This document shows, piece by piece, positions 40,357 to 49,346 of a DNA stretch of 64,000 bases. A program made the position numbers and the translations under genes. Each line of letters opens with the position of its first letter. Within the stretch, counting starts at the first letter, position 1. The DNA is from Mycobacterium helveticum (GTDB lineage Bacteria > Actinomycetota > Actinomycetes > Mycobacteriales > Mycobacteriaceae): NCBI RefSeq assembly GCF_007714205.1, contig NZ_VMQU01000001.1:40954-104953 (forward strand), read 5' to 3'. The notes below the pieces were generated by a model, which saw only the letters and a program-made list of their open reading frames with translations, did no database searches and had not been told where the DNA came from.

Positions 40357-41031
40357 TTACTGGGACCGGTCGGACTCGGAGAGATCATCGAGCAGTCGGA
40401 GCCGCCCGGCCATCGCGGCGGCGGCGATGCGATTGGTGACGCCGAGTTTGTGCAGCAACGCGGCCACCATCCGTTTGGTGGTGCGCTCCGAGACCATCAT
40501 CCGGTGCGCGATATCGCCGGTCTCCATGCCCGTGGCAACCAACCGCCACAACTGGAGTTCCTGCGTGCTGAGACTGTCCAGCAACGCCGATCGCGGTTCG
40601 CGGGACTTCGCCAGCAGCGCATCGAGCAGCGCGCCGTCGATGACCCGCAAGCCTTCGGCGACGGTCCACAGCGGGCCGGCCAGTGCTTCGGGCCGCGCCG
40701 TCTTCGGCAGGAATCCGTCGGCGCCCGCGCGCAGCGCCTCCTCGGCGAGCTCGAGGTTGCCGGTCCCCGACAGCGCCACGATCCGGGTTGTGGGATGACG
40801 CGCCTTGATATGCCGGATCGCGGCTATCCCGCCGAGTGGGGGCATGGACAGGTCGATGATCGCGACGTCGGCGGCGCAGCGCGCCACCAGGTCGGCAGCC
40901 TCCTCGACGTAAGTGGTCTGCCCGCCCACCGTGAACAACTCGCCCCATTGGCGGTCGAGCAGCAAAGCCAGCCCTTGTGCGAAAAGCTCGTGGTCGTCGA
41001 CGATTACAACGACGAACGGCTTGCCGGTCAT
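40357..41031 (-). CDS. NarL/LuxR-type response regulator
   Basis: A 224-residue response regulator. The receiver has the acidic pair VDDHE near the start, the phospho-acceptor Asp60 in AIIDLSMP and the Lys in FLPKT. The C-terminal LuxR helix-turn-helix runs from LSTQELQLWRLVATGM to VSERTTKRMVAALLHKLGV. It is divergent from its histidine kinase with 35 bases between start codons. Its targets are probably the flanking diiron and R2lox transcription units. Confidence 0.92.
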   Translation of the reverse strand: MTGKPFVVVIVDDHELFAQGLALLLDRQWGELFTVGGQTTYVEEAADLVARCAADVAIIDLSMPPLGGIAAIRHIKARHPTTRIVALSGTGNLELAEEALRAGADGFLPKTARPEALAGPLWTVAEGLRVIDGALLDALLAKSREPRSALLDSLSTQELQLWRLVATGMETGDIAHRMMVSERTTKRMVAALLHKLGVTNRIAAAAMAGRLRLLDDLSESDRSQ

Positions 41032-41066
41032 TGCTGTGACGCTACCCCGGCCCTAATGTCGGCCCG

Positions 41067-42353
41067 GTGAGATCGGTCGATCGGCACCGTTGGACGGCAG
41101 AGGGACACGGCAGCGGCTACGGGCTGGCACGCACCGTCGTCGCCGTGCGGGTCGCGGTGGTGATCTCGATCGGCTTGCTGTTGCCGGTAGAGCCGGCAGG
41201 GGCGCGCGTGTATGTCGCGATCCTGATAGCGGCGGCGCTGGTCTATGCGGCGATCGTGTTCGTCCATCCGCAGTTGGAGGTGCGCCGCACTCGTTACCGT
41301 TGGCTGGTCACCGGCTTCGACTCGATGTTCACGCTGGTGTTCATCGCGCTGACCGGCGGGGTGCACAGCCCGGCGGTGTCGGTGCTGGTGCTGGTCGTGG
41401 TCGCCTCCGCGGCACGGCTGTCGCTTACCCAGACGCTGGTGTTGGGGGTGCTACTCGGCGCCGGGTACATCGCCGTCGCGCTATTGGCCTCCACCGACGG
41501 TGTCGCGCTCGCGCCGGTGCAGCAGAGTAGCTGGTGGGCGCTGTATCTGCTGTTCACGGCAATCATCACGGCGGGGTTGTCGTCCCTGGCCGAACGCGAA
41601 CACCAATACAGCGTAAAGGCGATGGTGGAGGCCGAAGCCGAACACGCCGCCGCTGAAGAGGAACGTGACCTGCGCAGCCGGCTGTTGCAGTCCTACCAGT
41701 CGCAGCAGGACGGGCTACAGGTGCTGGTACACGAATTCCGCACCCCCATCGCCTCCTTGGAGGCGCTCATGGCCGCGCTCGCATCGGCGACGCCGATGCC
41801 GGAGTCTGACCGTGCCGCCAGTCTGCAGCTGGCCGGCCGCCACGTTCAGCACCTCGGCGACATGCTCGACGCCCTGTCCGACGTCGCGTTGAGCCGGCGC
41901 CCCGCCTTCTCGTCGGGCCGGGTCCGGCGCGTCGACATGGCCGGCCTGATCACCGAGGCAGCCGACGCCGCGGGCCTGGTTCCACCGCAGCTGCGGCTGA
42001 CGGTGGGCGACGACGTGGGCGCGGTCGCGGTCAACGCCCAGGGACTGCGGCGGGTGCTGACCAACCTGCTGGAGAACGCTTCCCGGCATAGCCGTGATGC
42101 CCCCGTCGACGTGACGTGCGCGCAGACCGGCAACGACATCGTCATCGAGATCGCCGACCACGGACCGGGCATACCCGCTCAGAGTCTGGGCCAGCTGACG
42201 GCCAAATACGTCAGCATCGGTGACCGGCGCGGCACCGCCGGGCTGGGCCTGTGGATCGTGCAGCAGATCCTCGAGGCGATCGGCGGGCGGGTCGATTTCA
42301 GCGCGCGCGACGGCGGCGGGCTCGTGGCGACCGTTCGCGCTCCGATCGCGTGA
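41067..42353 (+). CDS. Membrane sensor histidine kinase
   Basis: A 428-residue kinase with about five or six N-terminal membrane helices (residues about 15-170) and no large extracytoplasmic domain, so the signal may be sensed in the membrane. The H box is VLVHEFRTPIASLEAL with His222. The N box is LTNLLENASRHS, followed by DHGPGIP and GTAGLGLWIVQQIL. GTG 41067 is the start. It pairs with the divergent NarL regulator; mixing a HisKA-like kinase with a NarL regulator is less common and worth noting. Confidence 0.9.
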   Translation: MRSVDRHRWTAEGHGSGYGLARTVVAVRVAVVISIGLLLPVEPAGARVYVAILIAAALVYAAIVFVHPQLEVRRTRYRWLVTGFDSMFTLVFIALTGGVHSPAVSVLVLVVVASAARLSLTQTLVLGVLLGAGYIAVALLASTDGVALAPVQQSSWWALYLLFTAIITAGLSSLAEREHQYSVKAMVEAEAEHAAAEEERDLRSRLLQSYQSQQDGLQVLVHEFRTPIASLEALMAALASATPMPESDRAASLQLAGRHVQHLGDMLDALSDVALSRRPAFSSGRVRRVDMAGLITEAADAAGLVPPQLRLTVGDDVGAVAVNAQGLRRVLTNLLENASRHSRDAPVDVTCAQTGNDIVIEIADHGPGIPAQSLGQLTAKYVSIGDRRGTAGLGLWIVQQILEAIGGRVDFSARDGGGLVATVRAPIA

Positions 42354-42540
42354 TTCGATCGGGCGGGGATTGGCCCGCGGAGGCCACTGATTGGCACGCG
42401 CGCAACTGGCACGGCGTTGCTGTGGTCGCCACCATGGAAGGAGCACGGCGTTTGCGCCCACAACAGTACCGAGAGGACGACAGAGCCCGCAGCGGTGTGG
42501 GTGCTGCTCAATGCGGCGTAGCCCGTGACGTGCATCACGC

Positions 42541-42567
42541 GAAATTGACCACTGGTCATTTTCGCAC
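42541..42567. promoter_or_regulatory. 27-bp inverted repeat upstream of R2lox gene
   Basis: The core TGACCA-C-TGGTCA (42548-42560) is a perfect palindrome, flanked by GCGAAA on the left and TTTCGC on the right, giving a nearly perfect 27-base inverted repeat. A second symmetric element, CGTGA-N6-TCACG, lies 14 bases upstream of it. It ends 18 bases before the R2lox ATG. It is the strongest operator candidate in the window. Confidence 0.65.
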
Positions 42568-42585
42568 TACAACAAGGAAGTCACC

Positions 42586-43524
42586 ATGACAAGAACGGCT
42601 TACGGCTCGCTAGCTGCGGGCGGACTTAACTGGGATAGCTTGCCGCTCAAGCTGTTCGCCGGGGGCAACGCGAAATTCTGGAATCCCGCCGACATCGACT
42701 TTTCCCGCGACCGCAAGGACTGGGAATCGCTATCAGAGAGCGAACGCGATCTCGCCGTGCGACTCTGCGCGGCGTTCCTCGCCGGCGAAGAGGCGGTCAC
42801 ACAGGACATCCAACCGTTCATGGGAGCGATGCGAGCCGAAGGCCGACTCGGCGACGAGATGTATTTGACCCAGTTCGCCTTTGAGGAGGCCAAGCACGCT
42901 CAGGGGTTCCGGTTATGGCTGGATGCCGTGGGGGTCACCGAGGACCTGCATGGTTATCACTCTCCGGCGTACCGGAAGATCTTCAACGAGGAGCTTTCGG
43001 AATCACTTGGCGATCTCGTCACGGATCCCTCACCGGCCGCCCAGATTCGCGCGGCCACGACCTACAACCACATCGTCGAGGGCATGCTGGCGCTGACCGG
43101 ATATTTTGCCTGGCACAAGATCTGTGTGGACCACGGCATTCTTCCCGGTATGCAGGAGTTCATCGGACGCATCGGTGACGATGAGCGTCGCCACATGGCG
43201 TGGGGCACCTTCACCTGCCGGCGCCACATCGCCGCCGACGATGCCAACTGGTCGGTGTTCGAAGCACGCATGAACGAGCTGATCCCGTTGGGAGTGCAGC
43301 TGATCGAAGGACTCCTCACACCCTACGGTGACCACGTCCCGTTCGGGCTGACCGTCGACGAATTGACCTGTTATGCGACCGACAAGGGGATGCGCAGGTT
43401 GAGCACGATCGAGAGCGCGCGCGGGCGTCCGGTTGCTGACATCGATCTTGACTACACGCCGGTTCAGCTCGAAGACGACTTCGCCGCCGAAGACGAGAGG
43501 GCGCTGGCCGGCACTTCGGCCTAA
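42586..43524 (+). CDS. R2-like ligand-binding oxidase (R2lox), Mn/Fe cofactor
   Basis: A 312-residue protein closely resembling M. tuberculosis Rv0233. All metal ligands are present: Glu68, Glu101, His104, Glu165, Glu200 and His203. So are the two residues that form the Tyr-Val ether crosslink, Val71 (EEAV) and Tyr160 (TTYNHIVEG). R2lox binds a long-chain fatty acid near a Mn/Fe centre and activates O2; its physiological substrate is unknown. The gene is not in the Rv0233 context but beside SCP2, acyl-CoA ligase and alcohol dehydrogenase genes, which supports a lipid-oxidizing role. Confidence 0.93.
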   Translation: MTRTAYGSLAAGGLNWDSLPLKLFAGGNAKFWNPADIDFSRDRKDWESLSESERDLAVRLCAAFLAGEEAVTQDIQPFMGAMRAEGRLGDEMYLTQFAFEEAKHAQGFRLWLDAVGVTEDLHGYHSPAYRKIFNEELSESLGDLVTDPSPAAQIRAATTYNHIVEGMLALTGYFAWHKICVDHGILPGMQEFIGRIGDDERRHMAWGTFTCRRHIAADDANWSVFEARMNELIPLGVQLIEGLLTPYGDHVPFGLTVDELTCYATDKGMRRLSTIESARGRPVADIDLDYTPVQLEDDFAAEDERALAGTSA

Positions 43525-43748
43525 CCCGCTGGGTGCCACGTTGGCAAGCGCCGGCTGAGCTAGTTAGCGCGGCCGGACTGGGTCAACTTATTCATGCCCC
43601 GGTTCTGGAGATGAGCAGCGACATCCGCATCGGTGGTTGCGTGAGGGGTCCGGTCCGCTAAGCGCTTTGAGCGTCCTATACCGGCTTCAGGACGTCGGGT
43701 CTGGTTGGAAACGTCGCGAATTGTTGATCCCTACGAGACGAGGTTGAA

Positions 43749-44159
43749 ATGGCTGTTTTTGCTGACGAGGACGAGGTTTACGCCTATCTGGGTGGGATTT
43801 TCCGGCGTGGGCTGGATAAGGAGGGGTTGGCTGACAAGCTGGCGGGTTCGGGGGTGGTGTTGCGGGTTCATTACACCGATCCGGATGCGGTGGTGACGGT
43901 GGATATGCCCAACAAGGTTGTCGAGACCGGTGCGTCGAGTACGGCGGTGCCCAATGTGGAGTTGTTCATGTCGGCGGACATGGGAAACAGGTTCTGGTTG
44001 GGGAAGGTGAACTTGACGGTGGCGATGGCCAAGGGCACGGTGCGGGCCAAGGGCCCGGTGGCCAAGCTGCTCAAGCTGATACCGCAGGCCAAGAATTTGT
44101 TTCCGGAGTATCGGCTGATGTTGGAGGCCGCGCAGCGTCAGGACCTCATCGATGCGTGA
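43749..44159 (+). CDS. SCP2 sterol-carrier-like protein 2
   Basis: A 136-residue single SCP2 domain with VTVDMPNKVVETG, MSADMGNRFWLGKVNL and TVRAKGPVAKLLKLIP. It is a paralogue of the protein at 39917. Codons in this gene often end in G or T (for example GTG, GGT, TTG runs), unlike the C/G endings of the backbone, which hints at a different origin. The gene lies between R2lox and the acyl-CoA ligase gene and probably delivers lipid to one of them. Confidence 0.88.
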   Translation: MAVFADEDEVYAYLGGIFRRGLDKEGLADKLAGSGVVLRVHYTDPDAVVTVDMPNKVVETGASSTAVPNVELFMSADMGNRFWLGKVNLTVAMAKGTVRAKGPVAKLLKLIPQAKNLFPEYRLMLEAAQRQDLIDA

Positions 44160-44201
44160 GCCGCAGCGCTGGACTGGTTTGCTGAGCGCGGTGGTGGCGC
44201 G

Positions 44202-45830
44202 GTGAAAGCAACGATGCAGGACGTTCAATTGGGTGTCGCCGGGATCGTCGGGCATGCGGCGACGGTGCATGGCGAGCGGGAGGTGTTCAGCGCGCGCGGT
44301 CCCGGCGACATTTCTCGGGTGACCTACCGCGAGTTGGCGGTTCGGGCGGCCCGGCTGGCCAACGCGTTGCGTCAGGTCGGTGTGCGCGGTGATGAGCGGG
44401 TCGCCACGCTGCAGTGGAGCAATCAGGAGCACCTCGACAGTTACGCCGCGGTGCCGTCGATGGGTGCGGTGCTGCACACGTTGAATCTGCGGTTGCCGCC
44501 GCAGCAGTTGGCGTGGATCGCCAACGATGCCGACGACCGGGTGGTCATCGTCGACGACACGGTGCTGGGCGTGCTGGCGGCGGCGCTGCCGACGATGGCC
44601 TCGGTGCACACGGTGCTGGTCACCGGTGAGGGTGACCTGTCGCCTCTGGACGGTTGCGGGAAAACCTTGCTGCGCTACGAGGAGGTGGTGGCGGGCCAGC
44701 CGGAGACCTTCGACTGGCCCGGTGTTGACGAGCGCTCCGCCGCGGCGATGTGCTACACGAGCGGGACCACCGGTCACCCGAAAGGAGTGGTCTACAGCCA
44801 TCGCTCGACGTGGCTGCATTCGCAGGCCGCCTGCACGGCGAACGCGTTGGGTATCGGCCATGACGACACGGTGCTGGCCATTGTGCCGATGTTTCACGCC
44901 AACGCCTGGGGGCTGCCCCATGCGGCGATGATGGCCGGCGCGCAACTGGTGTTGCCGGACCGCTTCTTGCAGGCCGCGCCGCTGGTGGAGATGATCGAGG
45001 CGACGCGCCCGACGATGTCGGGTGCGGTGCCGACCATTTGGACCGACATCCTGCACTACCTGCGCGACAATCCCGGCCATGACCTGAGTTCGCTGAAGTT
45101 GGTGGCGTGCGGGGGATCTGCGGTGCCGCGGTCGTTGATGAGCGCGTTTGACGAGTTGGGCATCCGGATCGTGCAGGCGTGGGGCATGACAGAAACGTCA
45201 CCGCTGGCCTCGGTGGCCCTGCCGCGCCACACCGACCCCGCCGATACCGCGCAGCGACTGCGGGCGACACAGGGTCGGGTGGTGGCCGGCGTGCAAGCCC
45301 GCATCGTTGACGACACGGGCGCCGAACAACCCTGGGACGGTGAGTCGGTCGGGGAGATCCAGGTGCGCGGGCCGTGGATCACCGAACGCTACTACGGCCA
45401 GGACGTGGCCGCGGTCGCCGCCGACGGGTGGCTGCCGACCGGTGACGTCGGCACGATCTCCGAGGATGCGTTCATCACGTTGACCGACCGGGCCAAGGAT
45501 GTGATCAAGTCCGGCGGTGAATGGATTTCCTCGGTGGAACTGGAAAACGAATTGGCCGCTCACCCCGGGGTGCGCGCCGCGGCGGTCATCTCCGTGCCCG
45601 ACCCCAAATGGCAGGAACGGCCGCTGGCGGTGATCGTGCGTCACGCCGGGCACACCGCGACAGCCGCGCAACTGGCGGACTTTCTGCGCGACCGGGTGGC
45701 CAAGTGGTGGCTGCCGGAGCGGTGGACGTTCGTCCCCGAGGTCCCGTTGACCTCGACCGGCAAGTTCGACAAGAAGACGCTCCGCCGGCAGCACGCGGAC
45801 GGCGCGTTCGTCATCGAGACCCTCGGTTGA
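44202..45830 (+). CDS. Acyl-CoA synthetase, medium-chain type (FadD)
   Basis: A 542-residue adenylate-forming ligase. Motifs in order are [16 protein letters not shown] (AMP loop), [41 protein letters not shown] (hinge region) and the C-terminal catalytic Lys in [10 protein letters not shown]. The pattern is that of medium-chain FadD proteins. It would convert a fatty acid, for example the end product of the neighbouring oxidase and dehydrogenase, to acyl-CoA. The start is GTG 44202, or ATG 44214, since neither has a strong ribosome binding site. Confidence 0.92.
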   Translation: MKATMQDVQLGVAGIVGHAATVHGEREVFSARGPGDISRVTYRELAVRAARLANALRQVGVRGDERVATLQWSNQEHLDSYAAVPSMGAVLHTLNLRLPPQQLAWIANDADDRVVIVDDTVLGVLAAALPTMASVHTVLVTGEGDLSPLDGCGKTLLRYEEVVAGQPETFDWPGVDERSAAAMCYTSGTTGHPKGVVYSHRSTWLHSQAACTANALGIGHDDTVLAIVPMFHANAWGLPHAAMMAGAQLVLPDRFLQAAPLVEMIEATRPTMSGAVPTIWTDILHYLRDNPGHDLSSLKLVACGGSAVPRSLMSAFDELGIRIVQAWGMTETSPLASVALPRHTDPADTAQRLRATQGRVVAGVQARIVDDTGAEQPWDGESVGEIQVRGPWITERYYGQDVAAVAADGWLPTGDVGTISEDAFITLTDRAKDVIKSGGEWISSVELENELAAHPGVRAAAVISVPDPKWQERPLAVIVRHAGHTATAAQLADFLRDRVAKWWLPERWTFVPEVPLTSTGKFDKKTLRRQHADGAFVIETLG

Positions 45831-45881
45831 TCTTGTCCCGTCGATAAACCAGGAGCACCACCCAGTGCAAGGAGTGAAACG

Positions 45882-46988
45882 GTGAAGACACGCGCAGCGA
45901 TTCTGTGGGATCTGGGCCAGAAATGGGAGGTCGAGGAGGTTGAGCTGGATCCCCCCGGTCCCGACGAGGTGCTGGTCCGGCTGACCGCGACCGGGTTGTG
46001 TCATTCCGATGAACACCTGGTCACCGGCGACCTGCCGATACCGCTGCCGGTGGTGGGCGGACACGAAGGTGCCGGCACCGTGGCCGCGGTCGGGCCCGGC
46101 GTCGACGACGTCGACGAGGGCGATTCGGTCATTTTGACGTTCCTGCCCGCGTGCGGACGCTGCTCGTATTGTGCGCGCGGCATGGGCAACCTGTGCGAGA
46201 TGGGTGCGGCGATCATGATGGGCCCCCAGATCGACGGCACGTATCGCTTCCACGCCCGCGGCCAGGACATCGGTCAGATGTGTTTGTTGGGAACGTTTTC
46301 CGAGTACACCGTGGTGCCCAAAGCCTCACTGGTGAAAATCGACGCCGGAACCCCGCTGGACAAGGCAGCCTTGATCGGGTGCGGTGTCACGACGGGGTAC
46401 GGGTCGGCGGTGCGCACCGGGGAGGTGCGCGCCGGGGACACCGTGGTCGTGGTGGGGGCGGGCGGTATCGGCATGAACGCCATCCAGGGCGCGCGCATCG
46501 CCGGAGCGTTGACGATCGTCGCGGTCGACCCGGTCGCGTTCAAACGCGAGCAAGCCGCCCGCTTCGGCGCGACGCACACCGCCGCCACGATCGATCAGGC
46601 GTGGGCGTTGGTCAGCGATCTCACCCGAGGCAAACTCGCCGACGTCTGCGTGTTGACCACCGACGTGGCCGAGGCGTCCTACATCGGCGAGGCGCTGTCA
46701 TTGGTGGGCAAGCGGGGCCGGGTCGTGGTGACCGCGATCGGGCACCCCGACGACGCCTCGATGTCGGGATCGCTGCTGGAACTGACGTTGTACGAAAAGC
46801 AGATTCGCGGCGCGTTGTACGGGTCGTCCAACGCCGCCCACGACATCCCACGGCTGGTCGAACTCTACAACGCCGGGCAACTCAAACTCGACGAGCTGAT
46901 CACCCGGGAATACAGCCTCGATCAGATCAACGAGGGATACGACGACATGAGATCAGGCCGCAACATCCGAGGACTCATCAGGTTCTGA
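45882..46988 (+). CDS. NDMA-dependent-type zinc alcohol dehydrogenase
   Basis: A 368-residue zinc MDR dehydrogenase of the mycobacterial AdhB/AdhE1 group. Catalytic zinc ligands include the Cys and His of TGLCHSDEHLV and the GHEGAG box. The structural zinc cysteines are in ACGRCSYCARGMGNLC. The cofactor loop is VVVGAGGIGMNAIQGARI. Related enzymes keep NAD(H) tightly bound and may use a carrier such as mycofactocin. AAGGAG precedes GTG 45882. It fits oxidation of an alcohol to aldehyde in the island pathway. Confidence 0.93.
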   Translation: MKTRAAILWDLGQKWEVEEVELDPPGPDEVLVRLTATGLCHSDEHLVTGDLPIPLPVVGGHEGAGTVAAVGPGVDDVDEGDSVILTFLPACGRCSYCARGMGNLCEMGAAIMMGPQIDGTYRFHARGQDIGQMCLLGTFSEYTVVPKASLVKIDAGTPLDKAALIGCGVTTGYGSAVRTGEVRAGDTVVVVGAGGIGMNAIQGARIAGALTIVAVDPVAFKREQAARFGATHTAATIDQAWALVSDLTRGKLADVCVLTTDVAEASYIGEALSLVGKRGRVVVTAIGHPDDASMSGSLLELTLYEKQIRGALYGSSNAAHDIPRLVELYNAGQLKLDELITREYSLDQINEGYDDMRSGRNIRGLIRF

Positions 46989-48094
46989 TGACTGGCACGA
47001 CAGGGTTGGGTCAGACGTCTGTGCAGATACCGTACCGGCACCGGAGGGGTGGACACTGCGGGTCGGGGGCGTTGCGTGATCTCACCGAGTGGGCTCGACT
47101 CGGTTGGGGGCCTGAAGTACCAACCGAGGGTTTGGTTTTCGCTCTCGGCGGCGCCCTGGATTTTGTCTATGTGCGTTGCGCCCGGCTACGGCCCCAAGTC
47201 TATTTGGTGGGGCGCGGAGGCGGGCTGGAAGAGGACTACCTGACCCGTATCGGCGCCGGGTTCCGTGTGCGCTGCACTGACGACCCGGAAGTCGGCTGGG
47301 CGTGGGTGACCGGTGAAATCGACTCCGGCCGACCGGTCATGGTGTGGGCCGACATCGCCGAACTGCCCTACCTTCGGGTGCGGTTGAGCATGAGTCGCCA
47401 CGACATCGTGATCATCGGTTACGACGACGATCAGCAACTGGCCCATGTTGTCGACAACGACCGGGACACCATCCAGAGCGTTCCGTATGAGAACCTGCGA
47501 CGCGCCCGGTCCTCGACGGGATTCCCGGTACCGACCCGCCACACCACTTACCTGATCGACTGGCCACACAACGTTCCGGGGCTGGCCGCGGTCGCCGGGC
47601 CCGCGCTGGCGGCGAGTGCGGGGTTGATGGGCGGCGTCGGCGCCGGGCCGCCGCCCCTCATCGTCGAGGATGCCGACCTGACCGGAGCCGGTGTCGCGGG
47701 TGTACAGCTCTTTGCCGACGATCTGCGTAGCTGGCCTGAGCTTTTCGATGATGACGCCCTCACCGCGGCACTCCTCGGGCTCGGGGCATTCATCGAGAAG
47801 GCCGGCACCGGAGGCGGACTATTTCGCGTCCTACAAGCCCAGGGCTGCCAACATATCGCCGACTCCCTGGGCGACGAGGCCGCCGCTGCGGCAGCCGGGG
47901 CGGCGCGCGACGCCGCGAACCTGTGGAGCACTGTTGCCGCCAAAGCCGTGGATGCCGCCGCACCGCTGCAGGATCGCTGTATCGCGGTCGCCGAACTGGC
48001 CGCGGGGCTTCCCGACGCCGAACACCGTCTGGCTGGCGCCCTGGACTGCGCCGCGCGATCGGTGACAACCCACCGAACACCACCATGTAGATGA
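46988..48094 (+). CDS. BtrH_N/DUF4872-type papain-like protein
   Basis: A 368-residue protein whose start overlaps the dehydrogenase stop (TGATG). The N-terminal domain has RRGGHCGSGALRDLTEWARL with a candidate catalytic Cys24, a His in MSRHDIVIIGYDDD and an Asp in HVVDNDRDT. This is the papain-like arrangement of BtrH_N proteins, named after the butirosin acyltransferase BtrH. The C-terminal half is helical and Ala-rich. Acyl transfer or amide formation is possible. Co-translation with the dehydrogenase links it to the pathway. Confidence 0.75.
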   Translation: MTGTTGLGQTSVQIPYRHRRGGHCGSGALRDLTEWARLGWGPEVPTEGLVFALGGALDFVYVRCARLRPQVYLVGRGGGLEEDYLTRIGAGFRVRCTDDPEVGWAWVTGEIDSGRPVMVWADIAELPYLRVRLSMSRHDIVIIGYDDDQQLAHVVDNDRDTIQSVPYENLRRARSSTGFPVPTRHTTYLIDWPHNVPGLAAVAGPALAASAGLMGGVGAGPPPLIVEDADLTGAGVAGVQLFADDLRSWPELFDDDALTAALLGLGAFIEKAGTGGGLFRVLQAQGCQHIADSLGDEAAAAAAGAARDAANLWSTVAAKAVDAAAPLQDRCIAVAELAAGLPDAEHRLAGALDCAARSVTTHRTPPCR

Positions 48095-48107
48095 CGAAAG
48101 GCCTTCT

Positions 48108-48776
48108 GTGACGCACACATCGACCGAGCCCGATCCAAGCTTTCTGGACACCACGGAGTTCCTGGACTGGCGCCACGACAACGTTCAGCGCTTCACCCGG
48201 GCGGCGGTCGGCGACAGCCGCGATCCGGTGCCGAGGGCTCAGCGCCTTTTCCTCGCCGTCCGCGACAACATCTGGTACGACCCCTACAGTGTCGATGACG
48301 ATCCCGGCCACTACCGAGCCAGCTACGTCGCCACCGCTGCCCGCGCCTACTGCGTCCCCAAGGCGGTCCTGCTCACCGCGGCGGCCCGCGCCGCGGGTAT
48401 ACCAGCCCGACTGGGTTTCGCCGATGTGCGCAACCACCTACAAACCGCCACGCTGCGAGCCCGGATGGGCGGCACCGACCTGTTCGTCTACCACGGCTAC
48501 AGCGAACTGTTCGTCAACGACCGCTGGGTCAAGGCGACACCGGCGTTCAACGCCGAACTATGCGCCCGATTCGGTGTGCCTCCAATCGACTTCGACGGCG
48601 AACACGACGCCCTCCTGCACGCCTTCGACAGCGAAGGCCACCAGCACATGGAATACCTTCATGACCGCGGCTGGTACCACGACCTGCCCTTCACCGAAAT
48701 CATCACAGAACTCCGGCAACGTTACGGCCCGCTACTGCAAACCCACCCCACCGAGCGTGACGCCTTCGCAAAATAA
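48108..48776 (+). CDS. Transglutaminase-like cysteine protein
   Basis: A 222-residue protein of the transglutaminase-like superfamily. Candidate catalytic Cys82 lies in ARAYCVPKAVLLTAAARAAG and His129 in FVYHGYSELFVNDRW. The third, usually acidic, position after the His falls in WVKATPAFN and is not clear. Bacterial members are often amidases or proteases rather than crosslinking enzymes. It starts at GTG 48108, 13 bases after the BtrH_N gene, so the two are likely a functional pair. Confidence 0.78.
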   Translation: MTHTSTEPDPSFLDTTEFLDWRHDNVQRFTRAAVGDSRDPVPRAQRLFLAVRDNIWYDPYSVDDDPGHYRASYVATAARAYCVPKAVLLTAAARAAGIPARLGFADVRNHLQTATLRARMGGTDLFVYHGYSELFVNDRWVKATPAFNAELCARFGVPPIDFDGEHDALLHAFDSEGHQHMEYLHDRGWYHDLPFTEIITELRQRYGPLLQTHPTERDAFAK

Positions 48777-48824
48777 GCTCTACCGGGGCGGCTTACACGC
48801 CGCGATAATTTATGTCCCAGTTCA

Positions 48825-49138
48825 GACCTGGCCAGGCCCAGAAGGGGTCCCGACGCGGCGTAGCCGGCGAGGCTGACCGGGACCAGAATGTGGCTTCCCC
48901 ACCGCGGCAGCAGCCGGATACACAGCGCCGTCGCGACCAGAGCACCCAGTGGCGCACCCAACAGCGCATTGCCGAGCGCACCGTCGGAGAGTCTCCTCAA
49001 TTCGCTTTTCACGTGCGGGATGTGGGCCACCCACGACGAAAATACAAGGGCATGCGCCGCGAACACCGCGGTGACACAAATCTGCGCCCGGGCGATCGAC
49101 TTTGCGACTGTCACCGTTCTTCCGTCAGGCTGTGGCAC
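48825..49138 (-). pseudogene. MFS transporter N-terminal remnant
   Basis: From GTG 49138 about 100 codons encode the first three helices of a major-facilitator protein: FAAHALVFSSWVAHIPHVKS, then LGNALLGAPLGALVATAL and HILVPVSLAGYAASGPLLGL. Similarity ends near 48825 and the frame continues without homology into the 3' end of the transglutaminase-like gene. About three quarters of the transporter is missing, so it is a truncated relic. Confidence 0.7.
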
Positions 49139-49346
49139 ACTGCGCCGTCCTCTCCATGCTGTGGAGGCAGCCGAGAAATGCGCCTCGATCGATTGCAGGT
49201 GCGATCGCTGCCCGCATGGGTCGCCGCAGGTTTGGCGACGATCCGGAGCTCGATCACCCTCTGGTCGCCCGGCGGAGCGATTGAGTATGACTGAAACCGG
49301 CGCTGCGAAAGGCCTTTACTTGATCACTGGGACACAATGTGTTGTC

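Noticed and set aside
46151..46987. N-terminal extension of the BtrH_N-type gene through the alcohol dehydrogenase
   Set aside because: The extension is a shadow frame of the dehydrogenase; ATG 46988 overlapping its stop is the natural start.
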